This document shows positions 16,148 to 23,995 of a stretch of 64,000 nucleotides of DNA, piece after piece. A program made the translations under genes and the position numbers. Source of the DNA: Poriferisodalis sp965221195. GTDB taxonomy: Bacteria; Actinomycetota; Acidimicrobiia; Acidimicrobiales; Poriferisodalaceae. The notes beneath the pieces are model-generated. The model saw nothing but the letters and a program-made list of their open reading frames with translations, ran no database searches and was not told the origin of the DNA. Positions within the stretch are counted from its first letter, which is position 1. Every line of letters starts with the position of its first letter. The stretch covers positions 744,001 to 808,000 of the forward strand of contig OZ244864.1 of NCBI GenBank assembly GCA_965221195.1, read 5' to 3'.

Positions 16148-17659
16148 ATGGCCGACCCAAGCAACCGCATCCCCAACCGTTCAGCTCGGCGATACCTACG
16201 AACACAGGGCCCACGAACACTGGGCCCACGAACACTGGGCCTAAGAACACTGGGTGCCGTCGCGCTGACGTTGCTGCTCATAGCGACGGCGTGCAGCGCT
16301 ACGGACGACGGCCTAGCCGACTTCGAGGCCGAGAGTGGGCGGTCATTCTTGTCGTCTGCTGCGTCGGACGATGCAGCAGACGCGAGCGACGGCTCACGCG
16401 CAGACAGCAATGAATCGGCAGGCGCCATAGCAGGCGACGCAGGCGACATGGCAGAAGAAGCCATGATGGAGGCTGCCCAAGACACGGCAGACGCCGAAGA
16501 AATGATGGCTGAAAGTGCGGCGGCGGAGCCCAGTCAGGTAGTTGCGACCTCGTTGGCAACAGGTGTGCCCGCAGTACCGGCTGAGATCGGTCGGGACATC
16601 ATCTACACGGCCCGCATCTCGGTAGAGACTGCCGACGTGGCCGCTGCTGCCGCACAAGCGAACTCAATCATCGAAGCGCTCGGCGGTTTCACTTTCACCC
16701 AAGATGCACGCACCCAAGATCGCGCCTACACCATGCTGACCTTCAGAATCCGGCCCGAGCAATTTGCGACCGCACTCGACCGCCTGTCGAAGGTTGGAGA
16801 GTTGGTTGAGCAGACCGTCAACGCCGAAGATGTCACCGACATCGTCGTGGACCTGAACAGCCGCATCTCGACGGCTGAGATCAGCGTGGATCGATTGCGC
16901 AACTTCCTTTCCCAAGCCACCGACATGGAGGGCGTTGCGGAGTTGGAACGCGAACTGGCGAGCCGCGAGAGCGACCTAGAGCGTCTGCGAGGACAACTGC
17001 AATCGCTCCAAGCCCGCGTTGACCTTGCGACCATCATCTTGTGGATTAATGAATCAGTAGAAGCAGTGCCGGACACTTCGGTGGTTCTGCGGAGCTGGAT
17101 CGCCGCAGGCGACGACGACCCCTGTCTCGGATTCTCCGATGTCGTCGCATCGTCCGACGGTGAAATTGGTCTGTGCATTGAAGTGGAGAACGAAGGCGAG
17201 ACGACACTGACCGACGTGGCGCTGTCCTCGAACACACTGCGCTTCAACAACAACGACCTAACGGTGCCAGCCGGAGCAAGCCTCGAGCGCATCGAGCCCG
17301 GCGAACGTGTGTCTGCCACGTTGCGGTATGCCTTGGTTGACGGACGCATCGCAGGCCGGGTCGCAACCCGGGGGCTCGACATGGATGTCCGCCTCAGCGC
17401 CATGCCTGTGACCCAGGCCGGAGCTGAGCTGGCGAGACTGGCGCGCAGCACAACACTGAGCTTGTACATCGAAGAAGAAGACAGTTCACCCGGCTTCGGC
17501 GACGCGTTGAGCGGCGGTTGGGGCGCGCTGGTAGCTATCGGCGGTGGCATTCTGCTCGTTGTCGGCGCTTCGCTGCCGTTCATGCCGTTCATTGCGGTCG
17601 CACTGATGCTTGTGGGGTGGTGGCTGCGGCGCCGTCGTGCTCGTCGCGCCTCAGCGTGA
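16148..17659 (+). CDS. DUF4349 lipoprotein
   Basis: A 503-aa envelope lipoprotein. A long basic N-terminus containing a 15-bp-repeat-encoded RTLG stretch leads into a hydrophobic segment and the lipobox LIATAC (about residues 44-49). The mature part starts with a low-complexity Asp/Ala/Met region, then a DUF4349 domain (YTARISVETADVAAAAAQAN...RIRPEQFATALDRLSKVG), a coiled coil near residues 235-290, and a C-terminal transmembrane helix followed by RRRRARRAS. Family members are predicted to be surface proteins of unknown function. A strong gaggagg ribosome site precedes the ATG. Confidence 0.85.
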   Translation: MADPSNRIPNRSARRYLRTQGPRTLGPRTLGLRTLGAVALTLLLIATACSATDDGLADFEAESGRSFLSSAASDDAADASDGSRADSNESAGAIAGDAGDMAEEAMMEAAQDTADAEEMMAESAAAEPSQVVATSLATGVPAVPAEIGRDIIYTARISVETADVAAAAAQANSIIEALGGFTFTQDARTQDRAYTMLTFRIRPEQFATALDRLSKVGELVEQTVNAEDVTDIVVDLNSRISTAEISVDRLRNFLSQATDMEGVAELERELASRESDLERLRGQLQSLQARVDLATIILWINESVEAVPDTSVVLRSWIAAGDDDPCLGFSDVVASSDGEIGLCIEVENEGETTLTDVALSSNTLRFNNNDLTVPAGASLERIEPGERVSATLRYALVDGRIAGRVATRGLDMDVRLSAMPVTQAGAELARLARSTTLSLYIEEEDSSPGFGDALSGGWGALVAIGGGILLVVGASLPFMPFIAVALMLVGWWLRRRRARRASA

Positions 17660-17710
17660 CACCACGCTGCGCGTCGGACACCATCGGATGTGCGTGAGTA
17701 GTGTCTGCGT

Positions 17711-18757
17711 GTGTCCGATGCGCTTGTGTCCAACGCGCTTGTGTCCGGTGCGGGCTGCTTCGCCCCTACCGAACTTCGGTCAAAGCGTCGTTGCGCGCTA
17801 TGTCGTTGCGCACCATATGGGGAACTTGACGGGGGCCTCGTTCTTGAGGTGCCCACCTTGGCGCCCTACGACTTCGCCGTATTCGTCGCCCACCAAAAGC
17901 GCAGGGCGATCCCCGGCGTCGAAGCAGCAGACGACGACGCGACCGGGCCGACGTACGTGCGCAGTTTCAGTGCCTGCGGTCAGCCAGGCGTGGCCCAAGT
18001 GTCACTCACACCTAACGGCGGTGAACGCCTAACACTGCGTCTGTGGCCGCCGACCTACGACTCAATCATTGATGCTGTGGGTCGGATCCGAGCCTTGCTG
18101 GGCACCGACGAAGACCCCGCACCGGCTACTGCTGCGTTGGCAGACGACTCGGTGATCGGCCCGCTAGTGCGAGCGACGCCTGGACTGCGCGTGCCGCGTT
18201 CATGGGACCGTTTCGAGTCCGCTGTACGGATCATCGTTGGTCAGCAAATCTCGCTTGCAGCCGCCTGCACGCTGAGCGGACGCATTGCCGCGCGCCACGG
18301 AACGCCGATCGGTCCTATGCATAAGAGCGACGGCGACGTTTTGGAGCCGCCCACGCGGTTGTTTCCGGGCGCGACAACGCTCTCGACCGCCGGCACAGCA
18401 GGGCTCGCTGGGCTGGGATTCACCAAGCGACGCGTTGACACGCTCGTTGGTTTTTCCAAAGCCGTAGCCGCCGGTGAATTGGACCTAACCACTGCAGACA
18501 CGCTAGATGCAACCGTGGCCCGACTCTGCGAACTTACGGGGATCGGACCGTGGACGGCGCATCTGGCCGCTATGCGGGTCTTCGGCCATGATGACGCGTT
18601 CCCCTCATCCGACTTGGGCTTGCGGCGGGCGGCAGCACGATTGGTCGGCCACCCGGTCAGCGCTAGCGAACTCGAAGCTCTGGCAGAAAACTGGCGTCCG
18701 TATCGCTCATGGGCAGCGCAGCATCTCTGGCACGCCGCGGGCCATGAGCGCCTGTAA
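17711..18757 (+). CDS. alkA: DNA-3-methyladenine glycosylase II (AlkA-like)
   Basis: This excises alkylated bases in base-excision repair. The AlkA N-terminal domain is recognisable (APYDFAVFVAHQKRRAIPGVE), followed by the HhH-GPD core: RIIVGQQISLAAACTLSGRI, the hairpin LTGIGPWTAHLAAMRVFGHDD and the catalytic-Asp segment FPSSDLGLRRAAARL. The first 45 residues (repeated gtgtcc-ctt units and CALCRC) look non-conserved, so the true start may be downstream of GTG 17711. It is followed in the same direction by ogt, giving an alkylation-repair pair. Confidence 0.85.
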   Translation: MSDALVSNALVSGAGCFAPTELRSKRRCALCRCAPYGELDGGLVLEVPTLAPYDFAVFVAHQKRRAIPGVEAADDDATGPTYVRSFSACGQPGVAQVSLTPNGGERLTLRLWPPTYDSIIDAVGRIRALLGTDEDPAPATAALADDSVIGPLVRATPGLRVPRSWDRFESAVRIIVGQQISLAAACTLSGRIAARHGTPIGPMHKSDGDVLEPPTRLFPGATTLSTAGTAGLAGLGFTKRRVDTLVGFSKAVAAGELDLTTADTLDATVARLCELTGIGPWTAHLAAMRVFGHDDAFPSSDLGLRRAAARLVGHPVSASELEALAENWRPYRSWAAQHLWHAAGHERL

Positions 18758-18760
18758 CCA

Positions 18761-18805
18761 GAACATTTGGCACAAGAACATTTGGCACAAGAACATTCGG
18801 CTAGC
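18761..18805. repeat. Three tandem 15-bp units
   Basis: gaacatttggcacaa occurs twice exactly, with a third degenerate copy, in the short gap between alkA and ogt. Confidence 0.9.
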
Positions 18806-18845
18806 AAATCTGGCAACTCAACTCTGACAACCCAAGGAGCAATCC

Positions 18846-19340
18846 ATGACCACTGATACACACTGGCACGCCACCATCGACAGCCCCATTGGGCCCTTGG
18901 GCCTCGTGGCAACCACCGAGGGGCTGCGCGCCGTGGCGTGGCGCGGTGGCCAAACAACGGTCAAGCTGCCCGACGACATGGTCGAAGACCCCGACCATCC
19001 GACCCTGCGCCAAGCAGCACAGCAACTCAACGAGTACTTCGCGGGCACTCGCACCAGTTTCGACCTACCGCTTGACCTGCGCGGCACGTCATTCCAAGAG
19101 GCCGCTTGGCGAGCACTGGGCGACATTCCCCACGGCAGTACCCGCAGCTACGGCGAACAGGCGGCGCTGATCGGGCGGCCCAAGGCGGTACGTGCCGTGG
19201 GTCAAGCCAACGGGCGTAACCCCGTCCCCATTGTGCTGCCGTGCCATCGAGTCATCGGCGCCAACGGCTCGCTGGGCGGGTTCGGCGGAGGACTTGACCT
19301 CAAAACTTGGCTGCTCAACCACGAAGGCGCACCCAACTAA
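18846..19340 (+). CDS. ogt: Methylated-DNA--protein-cysteine methyltransferase
   Basis: A suicide repair enzyme of 164 aa that transfers the alkyl group from O6-alkylguanine to its own cysteine. The active-site block is PIVLPCHRVIGANGSLGGFGGG, preceded by the DNA-binding helix QEAAWRALGDIPHGSTRSYGE with the conserved TRSYGE and the arginine finger segment KAVRAVGQANGRNP. An aaggag site lies 6 nt before the ATG. Pairing with alkA makes a compact alkylation-damage repair locus. Confidence 0.93.
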   Translation: MTTDTHWHATIDSPIGPLGLVATTEGLRAVAWRGGQTTVKLPDDMVEDPDHPTLRQAAQQLNEYFAGTRTSFDLPLDLRGTSFQEAAWRALGDIPHGSTRSYGEQAALIGRPKAVRAVGQANGRNPVPIVLPCHRVIGANGSLGGFGGGLDLKTWLLNHEGAPN

Positions 19341-19443
19341 AAGGCACGCCCAGCGGGGCGGCGCAACCAACTGCACTGGCCCAACTGCACTGGCCAAGCT
19401 GTACTAGCGGGCCAAGCTGCGGGCTTGCGAACCTTGGGTGGCG

Positions 19444-19528
19444 TGCGCGAGGAGGGACTTGAACCCTCACACCCTTACGGGCACAGGCACCTGAAGCCTG
19501 CGCGTCTGCCAAATTCCGCCACTCGCGC
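19444..19528 (-). tRNA. tRNA-Leu (CAG)
   Basis: Minus-strand cloverleaf with acceptor GCGCGAG/CTCGCGC, anticodon stem CAGGC/GCCTG and loop TTCAGGT (anticodon CAG), class II variable arm TGCCCGTAAGGGTG and T arm GAGGGTTCAAGTCCCTC. No CCA is encoded. Confidence 0.95.
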
Positions 19529-19575
19529 GCGAAGCCACCAGACTAGCCCAGCGGCGCACACACTGGGCCCACTTC

Positions 19576-19581
19576 TACACT
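19576..19581 (+). promoter_or_regulatory. -10 element (TACACT) for leaderless FHA gene
   Basis: TACACT ends 8 nt before the GTG at 19590, which starts the first FHA protein. There is no Shine-Dalgarno sequence, fitting leaderless transcription of the whole envelope cluster downstream. Confidence 0.5.
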
Positions 19582-19589
19582 GGGCCAGC

Positions 19590-19886
19590 GTGTATGGCCT
19601 CAGCTTGGTCGGCAGCGACGGACAAAGCCACGAACTGGGCACCGAGACCGTCATCGGGCGGAGGGGCGACTGCGATGTCGTGCTTGACGGTCCGAAAGTT
19701 TCACGGCGCCATGCCCAGATCCATTCCGACGCTGCCGGTGTGCTCCTCGTTGACTTAGCCAGTGTCAACGGGACTCTGCTAAACGGCATCGAGGTGACCA
19801 GCGAGCGCCTTGGCGCAGGCGATGTGGTCACCATCGGCGAACACGATCTGCGGCTGGAGTCAAGTTGGGATCAAGCTGATGTCTGA
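19590..19886 (+). CDS. FHA-domain protein
   Basis: A 98-aa stand-alone forkhead-associated domain that binds phosphothreonine, expected to read the output of PknB in the same cluster. The motif set is complete: IGRRGDCDVVLDGPKVSRRHAQI, then DLASVNGTLLNG (Arg, Ser, His and Asn contacts). GTG 19590 is the start because the longer frame runs through the tRNA-Leu gene on the other strand and because a TACACT box lies just upstream. Its stop overlaps the next FHA gene. Confidence 0.85.
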   Translation: MYGLSLVGSDGQSHELGTETVIGRRGDCDVVLDGPKVSRRHAQIHSDAAGVLLVDLASVNGTLLNGIEVTSERLGAGDVVTIGEHDLRLESSWDQADV

Positions 19887-20346
19887 GCAGCTCGTACGGC
19901 TGCTTGCGATCTGCGCGCTCATGTTGATCTATCTCTTTTTTTTGCGAGTACTGCGCGCCGTATGGGCCGACGTGGCGATACCACGCGGCCAACTGAATTG
20001 GAGATCAATCCTTGCTAGCCGTGGCGCTCAAAATGAGAACATCAAGGCCTCATCGCAGCCACAAGCCCTCGTCGTGCGTTCCCCCCTCCATGCCCAAGGC
20101 GAACGACATCTGCTGAACGATGTGCTCACTATCGGGCGAAGTGCCGACTGCGATGTCGTCATCGACGACCGTTACTCCTCCCAAGCTCATGCCCGGCTCT
20201 CCTGCCAAGGCGATCAGCATGTCGTAGAAGACTTGGGCTCAACCAACGGCACGTACCTGAACCGGCAGAAGGTTGACGCGACGACGGTTGTGCGAGTCGG
20301 CGACTACGTCCAGATTGGCTCCACTGTCTTTGAGGTCACCCCGTGA
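19879..20346 (+). CDS. fhaB: Membrane-anchored FHA protein (FhaB/FipA-like)
   Basis: A 155-aa protein with one N-terminal transmembrane helix (LAICALMLIYLFFLRVLR, residues 7-24), a short cytoplasmic linker and a C-terminal FHA domain (IGRSADCDVVIDDRYSSQAHARL, then DLGSTNGTYLNR). In mycobacteria FhaB links PknB signalling to division and cell-wall enzymes. The ATG at 19879 overlaps the previous stop by 8 bp. Order FHA-FhaB-PstP-RodA-PbpA-PknB matches the conserved actinobacterial cluster. Confidence 0.88.
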   Translation: MSEQLVRLLAICALMLIYLFFLRVLRAVWADVAIPRGQLNWRSILASRGAQNENIKASSQPQALVVRSPLHAQGERHLLNDVLTIGRSADCDVVIDDRYSSQAHARLSCQGDQHVVEDLGSTNGTYLNRQKVDATTVVRVGDYVQIGSTVFEVTP

Positions 20347-20396
20347 GCGCCGACCGCTGTTGGTGAAGGTCGACAAAAACGCGAGACTGCACGTTG

Positions 20397-21227
20397 ATGA
20401 ATGCTCCTAGTCGACAGATGCGCATCCGTTGGGGCGGTGCCTCTGATCGCGGACTGCGACGCAGCGAGAACCAAGATGCCATGTATGCCGATATCGGGCT
20501 GTTCGTGGTGGCCGACGGCATGGGCGGACACTTGGGTGGCAATGTGGCGTCCAGCCTTGCCGTCAAGACGCTGGCAGCTAACTCCCCGTCTACGCCAAGC
20601 GAGTTGCTCGCCGCGGTGCAACACGCAAATCACGTAGTGCATCATCGCTCAACTGCCCACCCAGATCTGACCGGAATGGGCACGACGCTGTGCGCCATTG
20701 CGGTAGTCCGAAACGACGACAGCCGGGTGTGGTGCTTAGTCAACGTGGGTGACTCGCGCGTCTACCGCTACAAGGAAAGCGAACTGACACAGCTCACGCT
20801 GGATCACAACTTCGTCGCCGAGATGGTCCGCGCCGGTGACCTCACCGAGGCCCAAGCAGCCGAGCATCCCAGACGCAACACACTCACACGCGCCATCGGT
20901 GTCGAGCCTGACGTGACCATCGACGACTGGATCCTCGATCTCACCGGCAATGACCGGTTCCTGCTCTGCACAGACGGCATCACCAACGAACTAGACGAAA
21001 CAGAGATCGCGCGACTGCTCGACGAAGACCATCACCCCTCCGATGTAGCGCGTGCGTTGGTGCGTCAGGCCAACGATTGCGGTGGGCGCGACAACTCCAC
21101 AGCCCTCGTCGTGGATGTAGTCATTGACCGCTCTGCTGCGCCGTCGACAGCCGAAACTGACACACAGACCAGCAGCACCAAAGACCCTCCTGGCTGGCGT
21201 GGTTGGCGGCGCACCCGCTCGCGTTGA
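20397..21227 (+). CDS. pstP: PP2C-family protein phosphatase PstP
   Basis: The Ser/Thr phosphatase opposing PknB. The 276-aa cytoplasmic catalytic domain has the metal-binding motifs SENQDAMY, VVADGMGGHLGG, VGDSRVYRY, LLCTDGITNEL and GRDNSTALVVDV. Unlike mycobacterial PstP it ends shortly after the domain with a basic tail (WRGWRRTRSR) and lacks a transmembrane helix and extracellular part. ATG 20397 is preferred over TTG 20394. It overlaps or abuts the rodA-like gene, depending on which start that gene uses. Confidence 0.9.
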   Translation: MNAPSRQMRIRWGGASDRGLRRSENQDAMYADIGLFVVADGMGGHLGGNVASSLAVKTLAANSPSTPSELLAAVQHANHVVHHRSTAHPDLTGMGTTLCAIAVVRNDDSRVWCLVNVGDSRVYRYKESELTQLTLDHNFVAEMVRAGDLTEAQAAEHPRRNTLTRAIGVEPDVTIDDWILDLTGNDRFLLCTDGITNELDETEIARLLDEDHHPSDVARALVRQANDCGGRDNSTALVVDVVIDRSAAPSTAETDTQTSSTKDPPGWRGWRRTRSR

Positions 21228-22639
21228 AGACCAGGCTGCAGCGACGGCAGCGAACCTCCGCCGCGCTCGCGGCACTTGCGAGCATGGCGATCTGTGCTGT
21301 CTTCGCCGTTTCTGCACTAGGCACCCAGCAAAGCTCGCAACAAGATGACTTCGATCGCGGCCCCGCCGCAGCAGGATCGTTGTGGGGCAGCGTTGGGTGG
21401 CTGGCACTCGTGTTGGCGGGCGAAGTCGCGGCACTGTGGGCCATTCGACGGTGGGCACCAAACAGCAACGAAACGCTCTTCGGCCTCACCACACTGCTCA
21501 TGGGCATCGGCTGGGTGTTCGTCGCACGCATCGACGTTGGATTAGTCGATGCTGGATTGGCAGGCGGATTGGCAAGCGATCAGGCAATTGCCGTAGTTGG
21601 TGGATTCGCGGCTATCGCTGCGGTCCTGGCCGGTGTTCGCTTTCTTGAATGGCTCATACGCCATCCGGGCGCATGCGGTCTGGTCGCCGCAGGGTTGCTG
21701 GCGGCAGGGAGCTTCGCCGCCGGAGGGGATGCCTCGGCTGGGGCCTATGCGTCGCCACGTCAATGGCTGAACCTCGGATCGTTCCTAAGTGTGCAGCCCT
21801 ATGGCCTCGCCAAGATTGTCGTGGCTATCGCTGCCTGCGGACTTGCGACAACTGCGCCTAGGTGGCTTGGGTCGCGTTTGGCCCCGCAACGTCACGCTGT
21901 GGGTGCAAGCGTCGCCGCCATCGCTGCGTGGGCACTGCTGCTGGTAGGCGGTGACCCCGCTAGCTCCGTGATCGTGTTTGCTGCAGCTTGGCTGCCTCTG
22001 TGGCTCGATGATGACGACGACCTCGTACCTAGTGACCGTCGGGGCACTCTTCGGTCGGCGCGAGCGCAAGCGCTCAGCGGCATAGCCGTCGTCTATGGCG
22101 TCGGTGTTGTCGTTGCGCTCACCGTGTATGACCGATTATCAGCGCAGGTGATTCATTGGCTGAACCCGTGGGCTGTAGCCGAGCGCTCAGGCATCATTGA
22201 TGCCGTTTTTGCCATCAGCGCAGGTGGAGTAAGCGGTGTCGGGTTAGGGCTCGGTGCCCCGCAGATGCTGGGGGAATCCCACAGCAGCTTCGTCTTCGCC
22301 GTTGTTGTCGAAGAACTCGGCATCTTGGGAGGAGCGGCACTGCTGATCGCCTTCATGTTGATCGTCGGCATCGGCGCAGGCATCGCTCAACGAGCACAAG
22401 GCGTACATCGACTCATGGCTGCTGCCGCTGCGTCGGTGATAGGGCTGCAGGCGTTCTTCAGCATCGCCGGTGTGCTGCGATTGCTGCCGCACACTGTCGG
22501 TGCGTTGCCGTTCGTGGCCTACGGACCGCTGTCGATAATCGGCAACTGCGTCGCCGTTGGTGTGTTGCTGGCTGTTTCTGACATCAACGGAAGATCTCAC
22601 CAGAGCGAACCGCAGCAGTTGCCGTGGGGTGAGCCATGA
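21203..22639 (+). CDS. rodA: RodA/FtsW-like SEDS protein, catalytic Asp replaced
   Basis: SEDS proteins polymerise lipid II glycan strands with a partner PBP. The 478-aa protein has about ten hydrophobic helices and recognisable SEDS motifs: SPRQWLNLGSFLSVQPYGLAK (usual QPSEFAK), AGGVSGVGLGLG and HSSFVFAVVVEELG. The last one normally reads TDFIFAV..EELG, where the Asp is essential for glycosyltransfer (E. coli RodA D262); here the two residues are Ser-Ser. That makes an inactive or altered enzyme likely. The start is uncertain: GTG 21203 or TTG 21224, the latter overlapping the pstP stop as TTGA. Coupled to the next gene by ATGA. Confidence 0.82.
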   Translation: MAAHPLALKTRLQRRQRTSAALAALASMAICAVFAVSALGTQQSSQQDDFDRGPAAAGSLWGSVGWLALVLAGEVAALWAIRRWAPNSNETLFGLTTLLMGIGWVFVARIDVGLVDAGLAGGLASDQAIAVVGGFAAIAAVLAGVRFLEWLIRHPGACGLVAAGLLAAGSFAAGGDASAGAYASPRQWLNLGSFLSVQPYGLAKIVVAIAACGLATTAPRWLGSRLAPQRHAVGASVAAIAAWALLLVGGDPASSVIVFAAAWLPLWLDDDDDLVPSDRRGTLRSARAQALSGIAVVYGVGVVVALTVYDRLSAQVIHWLNPWAVAERSGIIDAVFAISAGGVSGVGLGLGAPQMLGESHSSFVFAVVVEELGILGGAALLIAFMLIVGIGAGIAQRAQGVHRLMAAAAASVIGLQAFFSIAGVLRLLPHTVGALPFVAYGPLSIIGNCVAVGVLLAVSDINGRSHQSEPQQLPWGEP

Positions 22640-23931
22640 ACCACCGGATCGCGCGATTAGCGGTGGTGTTGGCCGCTGGCTTTGCTGTGCTCTTGGCACA
22701 GCTCACCAACCTCGGCTATGTCTCAGCGGAGAATCTCCGCGACCACAAGCTGAACCTGCGAGCCGCAACGGCCTCGTTCGGACAAGCACGCGGTGCAATC
22801 ACCACCGCAGACGGCGAAACCGTCGCGGTCGCTATCGGCCCGAACCAACGCGGGCGCGACCGGCTGCGCTCCTACCCCCACGGGGCTCTCTATGCCCATA
22901 TCGCAGGCTTCCTTTCACTCGATGCAGGCGCGAGTGGTCTTGAGCGTTCTTATGGCGCCGAGCTGTCGGGAGACGCTGTGAGCATCGCTTTGGGGAACAT
23001 GTCGGACCTGTTCGCAAACAGCGATCGTGTTGGCGATCTTGCCTTGTCGGTGCATCACGGTGTGCAGCTCACTGCGCGAGCTGCGCTCGGCGACCGGGAC
23101 GGCGCAGTGGTCGTGATCGAACCCGCGACCGGCGCCGTCGTTGCGTTGTGGTCGCGACCCAGCTTCGACCCCAACACCATCGTCACGTCGGCACTCGATG
23201 CGACTGCAGTGTCTCAAACGCTGACCTTCGCACGCGCCTATCAGCAGCACTATCTCCTCACCGCGAACGAAGAACTTCCCGCCGCCGCAAAGGCTTTGGT
23301 GGAGGGAGCAAACAAACAACCGAACCCCACCGGCATTGATCTGCCCGACGAACCTGGCCACAGCGAGATCACCACCGGAGTAGCGCTCACACCGTTGCAG
23401 CTCGCTCTGGCGGGTGCTGCGGTTGCTAACGCAGGGACGCGCATGCGCCCCTATGTCGTGGCGCAGGTGAGCGGGCGATCGGCACAGCTGAGAGCCGACG
23501 GTCAGCCAGCGGACACTGAGTCAGTGGCAAGCACAGCAGCGCAGGTCGCTGACCGCCTCTTTGAGCCCGCCAGAGCTGCCAGCCTGCTGGCGCGCATGAC
23601 CGCAGAAGCAGAGCGAGCAACACTCACGTTGATGCCGACCGACGACATTGAGCTACCTGCTGCGCTTGCGTCCGGTGAAGTCTTCGTGCCAAGCGGCGGG
23701 CGCAGTGGCACCGGCAGCTGGGCTGTGCTTCTAGCACCAGCCGACGCGCCGACAGTGGCCGTTGCTGCGCTCGTTGAGCCCGATGACGAACCTGACAACG
23801 AACTTGGCAACAAATTGGGCTTGGCCGGCCTGCAAGACGACGGTACCTTGGCGGTGATGATCGCTGCGAACACAGCAGAAGCCGCCCTTGCACTGCGGGC
23901 AGTACCGACAAGCGTCGGTGACGGCCCCTAG
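22636..23931 (+). CDS. pbpA: PbpA-like class B PBP lacking the transpeptidase active site
   Basis: By position and sequence this is the PBP partner of the SEDS gene, but it is shortened (431 aa; relatives about 480-500). The N-terminal anchor, GAITTADGETVA, the HIAGFLSLDAGASGLERSYG block and GAVVALWSRPSFDPN are family-typical. The region that should follow, with the nucleophile SxxK and SxN, is absent: no SxxK exists anywhere in the protein, and the sequence jumps to the post-active-site TTGVALTPLQLALAGAAVANAG. A weak KTG equivalent remains as RSGTGSW. It is probably a non-catalytic scaffold. Start ATG overlaps the rodA stop (ATGA). Confidence 0.8.
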   Translation: MNHRIARLAVVLAAGFAVLLAQLTNLGYVSAENLRDHKLNLRAATASFGQARGAITTADGETVAVAIGPNQRGRDRLRSYPHGALYAHIAGFLSLDAGASGLERSYGAELSGDAVSIALGNMSDLFANSDRVGDLALSVHHGVQLTARAALGDRDGAVVVIEPATGAVVALWSRPSFDPNTIVTSALDATAVSQTLTFARAYQQHYLLTANEELPAAAKALVEGANKQPNPTGIDLPDEPGHSEITTGVALTPLQLALAGAAVANAGTRMRPYVVAQVSGRSAQLRADGQPADTESVASTAAQVADRLFEPARAASLLARMTAEAERATLTLMPTDDIELPAALASGEVFVPSGGRSGTGSWAVLLAPADAPTVAVAALVEPDDEPDNELGNKLGLAGLQDDGTLAVMIAANTAEAALALRAVPTSVGDGP

Positions 23932-23995
23932 CCCTATCCGCTGCAGCGCACACGCCAACACGGCGACCCGATCTGACAGCACCGGTTCAGCTTCC

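Noticed and set aside
19425..19589. Longer N-terminus for the first FHA protein
   Set aside because: It would be translated across the tRNA-Leu gene; the GTG after the -10 box fits better.
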